NCBI RefSeq assembly: GCF_039539445.1
Contig: NZ_BAABDD010000010.1
Location: forward strand, 123,248 to 187,247
DNA: 64,000 nucleotides
Reading direction: 5' to 3'
Source: Salinactinospora qingdaonensis
GTDB lineage: Bacteria; Actinomycetota; Actinomycetes; Streptosporangiales; Streptosporangiaceae
Positions 1 through 6,763 of the stretch are shown here, piece by piece. The notes beneath the pieces are model-generated. The model made no database searches, was not told the origin of the DNA, and was given only the letters and a program-made list of their open reading frames with translations. Made by a program: the position numbers and the translations under genes. Every line of letters starts with the position of its first letter. The stretch's first letter is position 1.

Positions 1-1
1 G

Positions 2-850
2 TTGCCGGCCGGACGCGCGCAGGTAAGCACTCACGTGGTTCCGGCCAGCGACAAGCCGCACTACCTCAGCCGCGCATGGGAACGCATCCGCGAGGAGGTC
101 GCCCAAGGGCGCCAGGCGTACGTGGTCTGTCCGCGCGTGGGGGGAGAGCCGGAGGGAGCCGAGGCCGCCGGCGACGAGGTCACGGCCGGCGACGTCGGGG
201 CTCAAGGGCAGGGCGACGATTCCCCGGAGGAGCGGCGTGCGCCGCTCGCCGTACTCGACATGGCTCCCGAGCTGGCCGCGGGGCCCCTGGCGGGGGTGCG
301 GGTCGAGGCGCTGCACGGTCGGCTGCCTCCCGAAGACAAGGACGCGGTCATGCGCCGCTTCGCCGCCGGCGAGGTCGATGTACTGGTGGCCACCACCGTC
401 ATCGAGGTGGGCGTGGACGTGCCCAACGCCACCGTTATGGCGATCATGGACGCTGAACGCTTCGGTGTCTCTCAGCTCCACCAGTTGCGCGGTCGCGTGG
501 GGCGGGGACAGATGGCGGGGCTGTGCTTGCTCGTCACCGACGCCCCCGAGCATGCGCCCGCGCGAGAGCGACTGGCGGCCGTGGCCGCCACCACCGATGG
601 CTTCGAGCTGTCTCGGGTGGATCTGGAGCAGCGCCGCGAGGGCGACGTGCTGGGCGAGGCCCAGTCGGGCCGCAGGTCCTCGCTGCGACTGCTGACCCTC
701 CTACGGGACGAGGAGCTGATCCGCGACGCTCGGGAGGCGGCACTGGCATTCATCGCCGAGGACCCTCATCTGGGGTCGCATCCGCCACTGACCGCGGCAC
801 TGGCCGAGCTGCTCACCGACGAGCGTGCGGAGTACCTGGAGAAGACCTGA
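2..850 (+). CDS. recG: ATP-dependent DNA helicase RecG, C-terminal part (cut by window edge)
   Basis: This is the 3' part of RecG, the branch-migrating helicase that reverses stalled forks and processes Holliday junctions. Visible are the helicase C-terminal motifs: ATTVIEVGVDVPNATVM (motif V), then the QLHQLRGRVGRG segment (motif VI), followed by the wedge-proximal tail GDVLGEAQSGRRSSLRLL. The N-terminal wedge and Walker A domain lie left of the window, so the true start is not visible. An acidic, glycine-rich insertion (about residues 45-75 of the visible part) separates the PRVGG and VLDMA segments. rsmD follows after a hairpin, as in other actinomycetes. The reading frame is open to the left edge, so this is truncation by the window and not a pseudogene. 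Confidence 0.95.
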   Translation: MPAGRAQVSTHVVPASDKPHYLSRAWERIREEVAQGRQAYVVCPRVGGEPEGAEAAGDEVTAGDVGAQGQGDDSPEERRAPLAVLDMAPELAAGPLAGVRVEALHGRLPPEDKDAVMRRFAAGEVDVLVATTVIEVGVDVPNATVMAIMDAERFGVSQLHQLRGRVGRGQMAGLCLLVTDAPEHAPARERLAAVAATTDGFELSRVDLEQRREGDVLGEAQSGRRSSLRLLTLLRDEELIRDAREAALAFIAEDPHLGSHPPLTAALAELLTDERAEYLEKT

Positions 851-852
851 CA

Positions 853-878
853 GCCCGACCGCCCATCGGCGGTCGGGC
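853..878. terminator. Hairpin between recG and rsmD
   Basis: A perfect 11-bp stem, GCCCGACCGCC with GGCGGTCGGGC, closes a four-base loop three bases after the recG stop. There is no T-tract, as is common in GC-rich actinomycetes. The rsmD ribosome binding site (GAGGAGG) follows immediately, so it could also attenuate read-through within an operon. Confidence 0.6.
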
Positions 879-895
879 ACAACGCGAGGAGGACG

Positions 896-1477
896 ATGCC
901 CCGCATCATCGCTGGGCGCGCGGGCGGTCGACGGATCGCCGCTCCCGGGGGGCGCGATACGCGACCCACCGGCGACCGGGTGAGAGAGGCGCTGTTCGCC
1001 GCCGCGCTGTCGGACTTGGGAACCTTTACGGGGCTGCGGGTGCTCGACCTCTACGCCGGCTCGGGCGCGCTCGGCCTGGAGGCGCTCTCGCGTGGCGCTG
1101 AACACGTCTTGCTGGTCGAGGCGGGACGTCGGGCCGCCTCGGTGCTGCGCCGCAACGTTGCCGCTGTGGGCCTTGCCGGTGCCGAGGTGGCTCAGGAACG
1201 GGTCGAGCGGGTACTCGCGCGCTCACCCCAGGTGGAGGGCTATGACCTCGTTTTCGCCGATCCGCCCTATGTCACCACTGAGGGCGAGATCACAGTCGTC
1301 TTGCGGGCCCTGTGTGACCAGGGGTGGCTGACTCCCGGCGCGCTGGTCGTCGTTGAACGCGCGAGTCGTGGGCCTCATGTGACCTGGCCAGCAGGGTACG
1401 AACCGGGCAGGGTACGTCGATACGGCGAAGCCGCGCTTTGGTACGGTCACGCCGCGAGTCTGCACGATCCGGTCTGA
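896..1477 (+). CDS. rsmD: 16S rRNA (guanine(966)-N2)-methyltransferase RsmD
   Basis: This 193-residue protein is the usual length for RsmD, which methylates G966 of 16S rRNA using S-adenosylmethionine. The SAM-binding motif DLYAGSGALGLEALSRGA is near residues 50-67 and the catalytic DPPY motif (FADPPYVTTEGE) near residue 120. The N-terminal MPRIIAGRAGGRRI is typical of the family. The ATG at 896 has GAGGAGG about seven bases upstream. It precedes coaD, the standard actinobacterial pairing, and the two probably share a transcript. Confidence 0.95.
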   Translation: MPRIIAGRAGGRRIAAPGGRDTRPTGDRVREALFAAALSDLGTFTGLRVLDLYAGSGALGLEALSRGAEHVLLVEAGRRAASVLRRNVAAVGLAGAEVAQERVERVLARSPQVEGYDLVFADPPYVTTEGEITVVLRALCDQGWLTPGALVVVERASRGPHVTWPAGYEPGRVRRYGEAALWYGHAASLHDPV

Positions 1478-1560
1478 TCGGTTAAGTCACAATCTGGGCA
1501 GAACTGTTGTGCGGTGACTCGCGTCCGCTGGAGAGGACCTTGAGAGGGGAGCGGTCTACT

Positions 1561-2043
1561 GTGCGCCGTGTCGTCTGCCCCGGGTCGTTTGATCCGGTTA
1601 CCAATGGTCACATCGACATCATCGGCCGAGCGGCGCGGCAGAACGACGAGGTGATCGTCGCCGTGCTGACCAACACCAGCAAGCGTGGCCTGTTCTCGGT
1701 CCCCGAGAAACTGGACATGCTGCGCGAGTCCACTCGACACTTTCCCAATGTGCAGGTCGCGGAGTTCGATGGGCTACTCGTGGACTTCTGCCGCCAAAAC
1801 GACATCCCGGCGATCGTGCGGAGTTTGCGCTCGGTCAGCGACTTCGACTACGAGTTGCAGATCGCCCAGATGAACTACCAGCTCTCCGGAGTGGAGACCC
1901 TGTTCATGACCGCCAACCCGCAGTACTCCTTCCTCAGTTCCAGCCTGGTCAAGGAGATCGCCCAGTACGACGGTGACGTGAGTACCTTGGTGACACCCTT
2001 TGTCGAGCAGCGGCTGCGCGCCAAGTACAAGGAGCACGGCTGA
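1561..2043 (+). CDS. coaD: Phosphopantetheine adenylyltransferase CoaD
   Basis: CoaD transfers AMP from ATP to 4'-phosphopantetheine in coenzyme A synthesis. The protein opens with VRRVVCPGSFDPVTNGH, which carries the nucleotidyltransferase signature (TNGH is the HxGH-type motif). The C-terminal part has SSSLVKEIAQYDGDVS, where the second nucleotide-binding serines lie. I chose the GTG at 1561 because the conserved sequence begins right there and GAGAGGGGAG lies upstream. The frame is open back to 1507 but the extra residues are not conserved in type. The resulting 160 residues match the family length. Confidence 0.95.
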   Translation: MRRVVCPGSFDPVTNGHIDIIGRAARQNDEVIVAVLTNTSKRGLFSVPEKLDMLRESTRHFPNVQVAEFDGLLVDFCRQNDIPAIVRSLRSVSDFDYELQIAQMNYQLSGVETLFMTANPQYSFLSSSLVKEIAQYDGDVSTLVTPFVEQRLRAKYKEHG

Positions 2044-2191
2044 GTCTGCCCGGCTGGCACGGCGCTCCGGCGGGCAGGGCGGTCGGCGGCCCCGCTGCGG
2101 GGGCGTGAAGCGGTTGGCCGACGGTGGCTTGGCCCACTGGTCGGGACGCCGGCGGCTTCCCCCTGGCGTCAGCCATGGGGAAGAACTCAAT

Positions 2192-2219
2192 TTGTCCGGC
2201 TTGCAGCCGTCGCTAAAAT
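2192..2219 (+). promoter_or_regulatory. Candidate sigma-70-type promoter for DUF177-rpmF
   Basis: TTGTCC at 2192-2197 and TAAAAT at 2214-2219 are separated by 16 bases, a good match to housekeeping -35 and -10 elements. It stands out in otherwise GC-rich intergenic DNA and precedes the DUF177-rpmF genes. This is pattern matching only. Confidence 0.5.
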
Positions 2220-2319
2220 GAGATTGTGAATGTGCACGCTGTGTGCACTGTGTCGTCGGGATATTCGGCGCGCGTCCTCGTGAGTCTCAGGATGGCGCCC
2301 GCCGTGCCCGGGCCCGTAC

Positions 2320-2967
2320 ATGTCGAGCAAACCCGTGAATTCCCCGCACCCGCGGGGCGGTTCCACTGAAAGCGCGATTACCCTGTCTCGTCTAGATACC
2401 CGTTCCCCGTTCGTGGTCGACACGCGGCCACTCGGGCGCCAGCCCGGTGCGATGCGAACGGAGCAGCGTATGGCGCCCCACGCCGGTGACCTCGGCGTGG
2501 AGATGGCGCGTGTCCCACAGGACGCCGAGATCCAACTCGATTTCCGGCTTGAGGCCGTTATGGACGGCGTGCTGGTTACCGGTGCCGCGCTGGCTCGGAT
2601 GTCCGCCGAGTGCTCCCGCTGTCTCGATCCCATCAGCGATGAGGTCGAGGTCGACTTCCAGGAACTGTTCCGTTACCCCTCTGACGATTCTCTCGGTATC
2701 GACGCCGGCGGGGGAGAGGGTGACGGGGCAGGTGCTGACGAGGACTACCATCTTGAGGGCGACCTTATCGATCTTGAGCAGGTGGTCCGTGACGCGCTCA
2801 TCCTCGCGCTGCCCCTCTCGCCGCTGTGTCGGGGGGACTGTCCGGGCTTGTGCGCGGAGTGCGGTGCCAAACTGGCCGACGTCGAAGCTGATCACAGCCA
2901 TGGCGACCGCGTCGACCCTCGTTGGGAGGCGCTGCGGTCGTTGAGCGAGGAGTTCGGCGACCAGTAG
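2320..2967 (+). CDS. YceD/DUF177 family protein (rpmF-linked)
   Basis: A DUF177 (YceD) protein, the family almost always encoded directly before rpmF and linked to 23S rRNA/large subunit biogenesis. Visible are the central CSRCLDPISDEVEVDFQELF segment and the C-terminal cysteine cluster (LCRGDCPGLCAECGAKL), both family hallmarks. An acidic Gly/Asp-rich loop lies between them. The start is uncertain: the conserved part begins near DTRSPFVVDTRPLGRQPG (about 2395), yet the only upstream in-frame starts are ATG 2320 and GTG 2335, neither with a clear ribosome binding site. The first codons contain a strong CCCCGC/GCGGGG hairpin (2342-2357). Confidence 0.85.
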   Translation: MSSKPVNSPHPRGGSTESAITLSRLDTRSPFVVDTRPLGRQPGAMRTEQRMAPHAGDLGVEMARVPQDAEIQLDFRLEAVMDGVLVTGAALARMSAECSRCLDPISDEVEVDFQELFRYPSDDSLGIDAGGGEGDGAGADEDYHLEGDLIDLEQVVRDALILALPLSPLCRGDCPGLCAECGAKLADVEADHSHGDRVDPRWEALRSLSEEFGDQ

Positions 2968-3045
2968 CCCGCGGTGCGGGGCGTCCCCGCACGACCGCGT
3001 GGTGTCTCGCTCGATGTCGGCAGGGTCGCTGACGACAACGAGCAC

Positions 3046-3111
3046 GGTGCCCCCGCGCCCGCGGGGTGACCCAGAAAGTGACTCCGTCCCCGCGCTAGGC
3101 GGGGGTGACCC
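3046..3111 (+). repeat. Two tandem CRISPR-repeat-like palindromes upstream of rpmF
   Basis: Copy 1 (about 3046-3072) and copy 2 (3086-3111) each form a C4-5/G4-5 palindrome ending in GGTGACCC or GGGTGACCC followed by CAG. They are 13 bases apart, so this is not a true CRISPR array spacing (about 32). They resemble the palindromic repeats of actinobacterial type I-E CRISPRs. Copy 2 ends two bases before the rpmF ribosome binding site (GGAGGA), so it may instead be an mRNA hairpin that controls L32 synthesis. Confidence 0.45.
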
Positions 3112-3123
3112 AGGAGGATTGAA

Positions 3124-3300
3124 GTGGCCGTCCCGAAGCGGAAGATGTCGCGGAGTAACACCCGCAAGCGCCGTTCCCAGTGGAAGGCGTCGCGTCCGGT
3201 GTTGGTCAACTGCCCGCGCTGCCGTGACCCCAAGCTCCCCCATGTCGCGTGCCCCACGTGCGGCACCTACAACAATCGCCAGGTTCTCAACACTGCGTAA
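3124..3300 (+). CDS. rpmF: 50S ribosomal protein L32
   Basis: A 58-residue L32 beginning VAVPKRKMSRSNTRKRRSQW, the universally conserved N-terminus. It keeps four cysteines in two pairs (CPRC and CPTC), giving the zinc-binding C+ form of L32. This is notable because actinomycetes often also carry a Zur-regulated cysteine-free paralogue elsewhere. GTG at 3124 is the start, with AGGAGGA six bases upstream. It follows DUF177 and precedes rnc, the classical YceD-rpmF arrangement. Confidence 0.97.
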   Translation: MAVPKRKMSRSNTRKRRSQWKASRPVLVNCPRCRDPKLPHVACPTCGTYNNRQVLNTA

Positions 3301-3631
3301 CGAGCACAGCGAGCCTATCGCGCATCAGGAGTAGGCCCAGGGACCACGAGTGCCCCTGGGCCCGCCCCAATGTCTCACCGGTTTTCTCCACCTGAACCGA
3401 AACAGGGCTTTCCCGAGACCGTGGTGGCCGCCGTGGACGACGGGCGAGTCGGCTATGCCGGCTGTTCCCGCGCCCTTTGGCTCTGCCGCGACGCTCACCT
3501 CGCTCTCGAGCGTCCCTGGTCGGTCCGGTCCACCACCGCTTCTCCGGGCGCGCCAGCCGCTGTGGGCACGTGTGCCCACGAGCCGGTGAGGCCGCAGGTG
3601 CGCCCAACGCAGAAAGGGATGTGAACGTCGA
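3301..3631. other. Intergenic region rpmF-rnc with a terminator hairpin
   Basis: No convincing gene. A 9-bp stem GGCCCAGGG/CCCTGGGCC at 3334-3362 probably ends the rpmF transcript. A short open frame from 3370 has no ribosome binding site and looks incidental. The rnc start lies at the end of this region. Confidence 0.6.
3334..3362 (+). terminator. Terminator-like hairpin after rpmF
   Basis: GGCCCAGGG (3334-3342) pairs perfectly with CCCTGGGCC (3354-3362) around an 11-base loop, 33 bases after the rpmF stop. Confidence 0.6.
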
Positions 3632-4369
3632 GTGGCCACTCAACTCTCCGCGGCCGAGATCCGCGAATTCAGCCGAGCGATCGAGATCGAAATCAATCCG
3701 AGCGTGCTCACCCGCGCGCTGACCCACCGCTCCTACGCTTACGAAAAGGGCGGCCTGCCCACCAACGAACGCCTGGAGTTCCTCGGCGACTCCGTGCTCG
3801 GTCTGGTCGTCACCGACACCCTCTTTCGGGAACACCCCGACCTGCCCGAAGGGCAGCTCGCCAAGTTGCGGGCCGCCGTGGTGAACATGCGGGCCCTGGC
3901 CGACGTCGCCCGCGGGTTGGGCATCGGCGACTACATCCGGCTGGGGCGGGGCGAGGAGGGGACCGGTGGTCGTGACAAGTCCTCCATCCTGGCCGACACC
4001 CTGGAAGCGATCATCGGCGCGGTCTACCTCGATCTTGGGCTGGAGGTCGCCTCCGAGTTCGTGCATCGCCTTTTCGATCCGCTGATCGACAAGGCCGCCG
4101 GCTTGGGGGCGGGGTTGGATTGGAAGACCTCGCTCCAGGAGCTGACCGCCTCTGAACTGCTCGGGGTTCCCGAATACCACGTCGACGAGAGCGGCCCCGA
4201 CCACCAGAAGACGTTCAGCGCTACGGTGTGGGTGGCCGGGCACAGCTATGGCTCCGGCGAGGGGCGCAGCAAGAAGGAGGCCGAGCAGCAGGCCGCTGAA
4301 TCGGCTTGGAAGGCTATCCGTTCCCAAAGCGAGGCCAGGCGCGCCGAGCCGGTGGACGGAGAGGACTGA
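3632..4369 (+). CDS. rnc: Ribonuclease III
   Basis: RNase III cleaves double-stranded RNA for rRNA and mRNA maturation. The catalytic signature NERLEFLGDSVLGLVV is near residues 46-61, the second acidic site DTLEAIIGAVYLDLG near residues 116-130, and a C-terminal dsRNA-binding domain ends with SKKEAEQQAAESAW. The GTG at 3632 gives 245 residues, normal for the family. Its stop lies nine bases before the mutM start, so rnc and mutM are cotranscribed. Confidence 0.96.
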   Translation: MATQLSAAEIREFSRAIEIEINPSVLTRALTHRSYAYEKGGLPTNERLEFLGDSVLGLVVTDTLFREHPDLPEGQLAKLRAAVVNMRALADVARGLGIGDYIRLGRGEEGTGGRDKSSILADTLEAIIGAVYLDLGLEVASEFVHRLFDPLIDKAAGLGAGLDWKTSLQELTASELLGVPEYHVDESGPDHQKTFSATVWVAGHSYGSGEGRSKKEAEQQAAESAWKAIRSQSEARRAEPVDGED

Positions 4370-4378
4370 CAGCCGGCC

Positions 4379-5248
4379 ATGCCCGAGCTCCCCGAGGTCG
4401 AGGTCGTCCGTCGCGGACTCCACAACTGGCTCATCGATCGCACTGTCGCCGACGTGACGGTGCTGCACCCCCGCTCGGTGCGCCGCCACCTTCCCGGCGC
4501 GACCGATTTCGTCGCCCGGCTGGCCCACACCCGCGTCGTCGAGGCTCGACGTCGCGGCAAGTACCTATGGCTGCCGCTGGACAGCGGGGATGCCCTCATG
4601 GCCCATCTGGGCATGAGCGGACAGTTGTTGCTGCGGCCTGCCCACGAGCCGGGTGAGCGCCACTTGCGTATCCGGGTGGACTTCACCGACGGACAGCGCC
4701 AGCTTCGGTTCGTCGACCAGCGCACCTTCGGTCACCTGCTCGTCGACAAGCTCGTCGATGACGACGCGGGTGTGCCGCTCCCGAGCCTTATCACCCACAT
4801 CGCCCGCGATCCGCTCGATCCGGCATTCGACGACGACGCCTTCGCCGCGGCACTGCTGCGGCGCCGTACCGGCCTCAAACGCGCCCTGTTGGACCAGTCG
4901 TTGGTCAGTGGGATCGGCAACATCTACGCCGACGAAGCCCTGTGGCAGTGTCGGCTGCACTGGGCCGCACCCACCGAACGGTTGCGGCGGCCCCAGGTCG
5001 ACGCACTGCTGAGCGCGGTGCGCGATGTCATGACTCGTGCCCTCGCCGAAGGCGGGACCTCGTTCGACAGCCTCTATGTCAATGTCAACGGCGAGAGCGG
5101 CTACTTCTCCCGCGGCTTGCGGGCCTACGGGCGCGCGGATCTGCCATGCGAGCGCTGTGCGACGTTGCTCCGCAGGGAAGTCTTCATGAATCGCTCATCG
5201 TTCAGTTGCCCGAAGTGCCAGCCACCCCCGGAGTTCGCCCGATTCTGA
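4379..5248 (+). CDS. mutM: Formamidopyrimidine-DNA glycosylase
   Basis: MutM/Fpg removes 8-oxoguanine and ring-opened purines and nicks the abasic site. The N-terminus MPELPEVE supplies the catalytic Pro2 and Glu3. SGIGNIYADEALW is the helix-two-turn-helix core, and the C-terminal zinc finger uses two CxxC pairs (CERC and CPKC). At 289 residues the protein is full length. ATG 4379 follows rnc closely, and acyP follows about 50 bases downstream. Confidence 0.95.
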   Translation: MPELPEVEVVRRGLHNWLIDRTVADVTVLHPRSVRRHLPGATDFVARLAHTRVVEARRRGKYLWLPLDSGDALMAHLGMSGQLLLRPAHEPGERHLRIRVDFTDGQRQLRFVDQRTFGHLLVDKLVDDDAGVPLPSLITHIARDPLDPAFDDDAFAAALLRRRTGLKRALLDQSLVSGIGNIYADEALWQCRLHWAAPTERLRRPQVDALLSAVRDVMTRALAEGGTSFDSLYVNVNGESGYFSRGLRAYGRADLPCERCATLLRREVFMNRSSFSCPKCQPPPEFARF

Positions 5249-5297
5249 AGGGGCGGCGTGGCTGGTTCAAGCGCGACCGCAGCTAAGGAGGGATCTC

Positions 5298-5573
5298 ATG
5301 GCCGACGTTCGGCTCACCGCGTGGGTTCGAGGTCGGGTGCAGGGAGTCGGGTTCCGATGGTGGGTGCGCTCACGCGCCCTGGAGTTGGGGCTCGTCGGCG
5401 CTGCCACCAACCTCGCCGACGGCAGGGTTGAGGTCACCGCGGAAGGGCCACGCGAGCGCTGCGAGGAGCTTTTTCGGCTCCTCAACGGTGGTTCCACCCC
5501 TGGTCGCGTGGAGTCTGTGACGCAACGCTGGTCCGATGCGTCGGGGGCGTTCTCCGGATTCGCTGAACGATGA
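5298..5573 (+). CDS. acyP: Acylphosphatase
   Basis: A 91-residue acylphosphatase that hydrolyses carboxyl-phosphate bonds. The signature VRGRVQGVGFRWWV carries the phosphate-binding loop and catalytic Arg, and the catalytic Asn is in TNLADGRVEV. AAGGAGGGATCTC just upstream of ATG 5298 is a good ribosome binding site. It sits between mutM and smc, as in Streptomyces, and is probably the last gene of the rnc-mutM transcript because a strong hairpin follows. Confidence 0.93.
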   Translation: MADVRLTAWVRGRVQGVGFRWWVRSRALELGLVGAATNLADGRVEVTAEGPRERCEELFRLLNGGSTPGRVESVTQRWSDASGAFSGFAER

Positions 5574-5924
5574 GTATGATAGATGGGTGACGCGGTTCGC
5601 CAAGTACCCATAGGCGGGGTCATGGCGGCCTGAAGAGGCCGCCACTGCCCATGGGAGGGTCACTCCGTGGCGGGGGCTTCACGCCTTGCGCTAAGGAGGT
5701 ACTTGCATGTGAATCGTGCACTGTGACCTGCCTGGTTACAGAAAGTAGTCACAATAATCTCCGTGTACCCGTTCAATCTTGACCGGCGGTACGCATGGTG
5801 AGACTCTGGAAGATAGACCACGCGATATTTCCTGCCACAACGCAGCACATGTCTAACCGGCTGCGGATTGCTGGCTCTCACGTGCGTGAACCAGTCCGGT
5901 CACTCAGTGTGGAGGACCCACGTC
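5574..5924. other. Intergenic region acyP to coiled-coil gene
   Basis: No gene seen. It holds the acyP terminator (5624-5643) and an imperfect palindrome TGTGACC-N5-GGTTACA at 5723-5741 that could be an operator for the downstream gene. The segment 5700-5860 is less GC-rich than its surroundings, as expected of a promoter region. Confidence 0.5.
5624..5643 (+). terminator. Terminator-like hairpin after acyP
   Basis: GGCGGCCT pairs perfectly with AGGCCGCC around a four-base loop, about 50 bases after the acyP stop. Confidence 0.65.
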
Positions 5925-6116
5925 ATGGCGAAGGCTTTGTTTGGCCACGTTGGCGCCCCTGACCCTCGTATGGTTCAGGAAATGCGGCGGCTGCAAAAGC
6001 GAGTAAGCGACTTGGAAGAGGAGATCAGTCGACTCCAGGCGCAAAATGACCAACTCTCCGCGGCTGTGGCTGATGTCGCTGTGAGCACGTCCGACCGTGA
6101 ACCTGCCCTGGCTTAG
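5925..6116 (+). CDS. Small conserved coiled-coil protein
   Basis: A 63-residue protein, MAKALFGHVGAPDPRMVQEM followed by a heptad-rich stretch with leucines and charged residues (about residues 20-47, RLQKRVSDLEEEISRLQAQN). I recognise it as a conserved short actinobacterial protein of unknown function found near smc. GGAGG at 5911 suits ATG 5925. Predicted structure: a short N-terminal segment, then a single coiled coil, likely self-associating. It is monocistronic, with a hairpin following. Confidence 0.75.
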   Translation: MAKALFGHVGAPDPRMVQEMRRLQKRVSDLEEEISRLQAQNDQLSAAVADVAVSTSDREPALA

Positions 6117-6763
6117 TCTCCCGTAACCAGACGTAGCGTAAGGTAAGGGACGCCGTCCACGCTTTCTCTGGCGTCCCTGGGGGACCGGCACATTACACCC
6201 TCGTTTCCCTGTGCCGCCGTTTCCCGTCATTTTGTCGAGGGTTTACCCCGTTCCATTTTTCCGCAATCCCCGGCCCACACCTGATTTTTCTGCTGCGGCG
6301 GTTCCCCGGGTACGTGCCGCAGGGGTGGGCCGGTGAGGCCGTCGACGGTGCGCATCGCGGGACTTCCCGCAGGGGGCTGGGATGGCGCGGTCGGCGCGAC
6401 AACACGCACAACAGTCATAGCCGCCTAACTTTGGCGGTGCCGGCAGCCACGCCTACGCATGAGCGGTCGTCCCCAGCCGGCCCGCTCATCGGTTCGCGTG
6501 CGCACGCCGCATGGAGCAGTGTCCCGGATCGCCGCGGCCCGCCCGTGAGGCTGGATCGCCAGCCTCACGCCGGCGGTGCCGTGCGGCCGGGGCGTCGCAT
6601 CCATGGCGCGCGGGGCTCCCCCGCCTCCAACACAGCTCTCTCCTGCGGGCTTTACCCTTCGTCGTCCCCGCGAACACGCCGTTCATGGCACCCTAGATGG
6701 CGCCCTAGCGGGGACGGGGCGACGCTCACGAGCAGTCGACTAAACGGGGAAGGGGGCACGCTC
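6117..6763. other. Long intergenic region ahead of smc
   Basis: Apart from the hairpin at 6146-6178, I see no supported feature. The smc frame stays open back to 6314 but the extra 150 codons encode arginine/proline-rich sequence without family resemblance, so they are not counted as coding. The smc promoter is presumably here but no clear -35/-10 pair was identified. Confidence 0.5.
6146..6178 (+). terminator. Terminator-like hairpin after the coiled-coil gene
   Basis: AGGGACGCC (6146-6154) pairs perfectly with GGCGTCCCT (6170-6178), about 30 bases after the stop of the small coiled-coil gene. Confidence 0.65.

Noticed and set aside
3046..3111. CRISPR array
   Set aside because: Only two repeat-like units with a 13-base gap, no third unit and no cas genes in the window.
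5298..5623. tRNA-like T-arm sequence (GGTTCGAGGTCGG) in acyP
   Set aside because: It lies within the coding sequence of acylphosphatase; no acceptor or anticodon stems fit.
6314..6763. Upstream extension of smc
   Set aside because: It lacks family resemblance and is Arg/Pro-rich, while a proper GTG with ribosome binding site lies at 6764.
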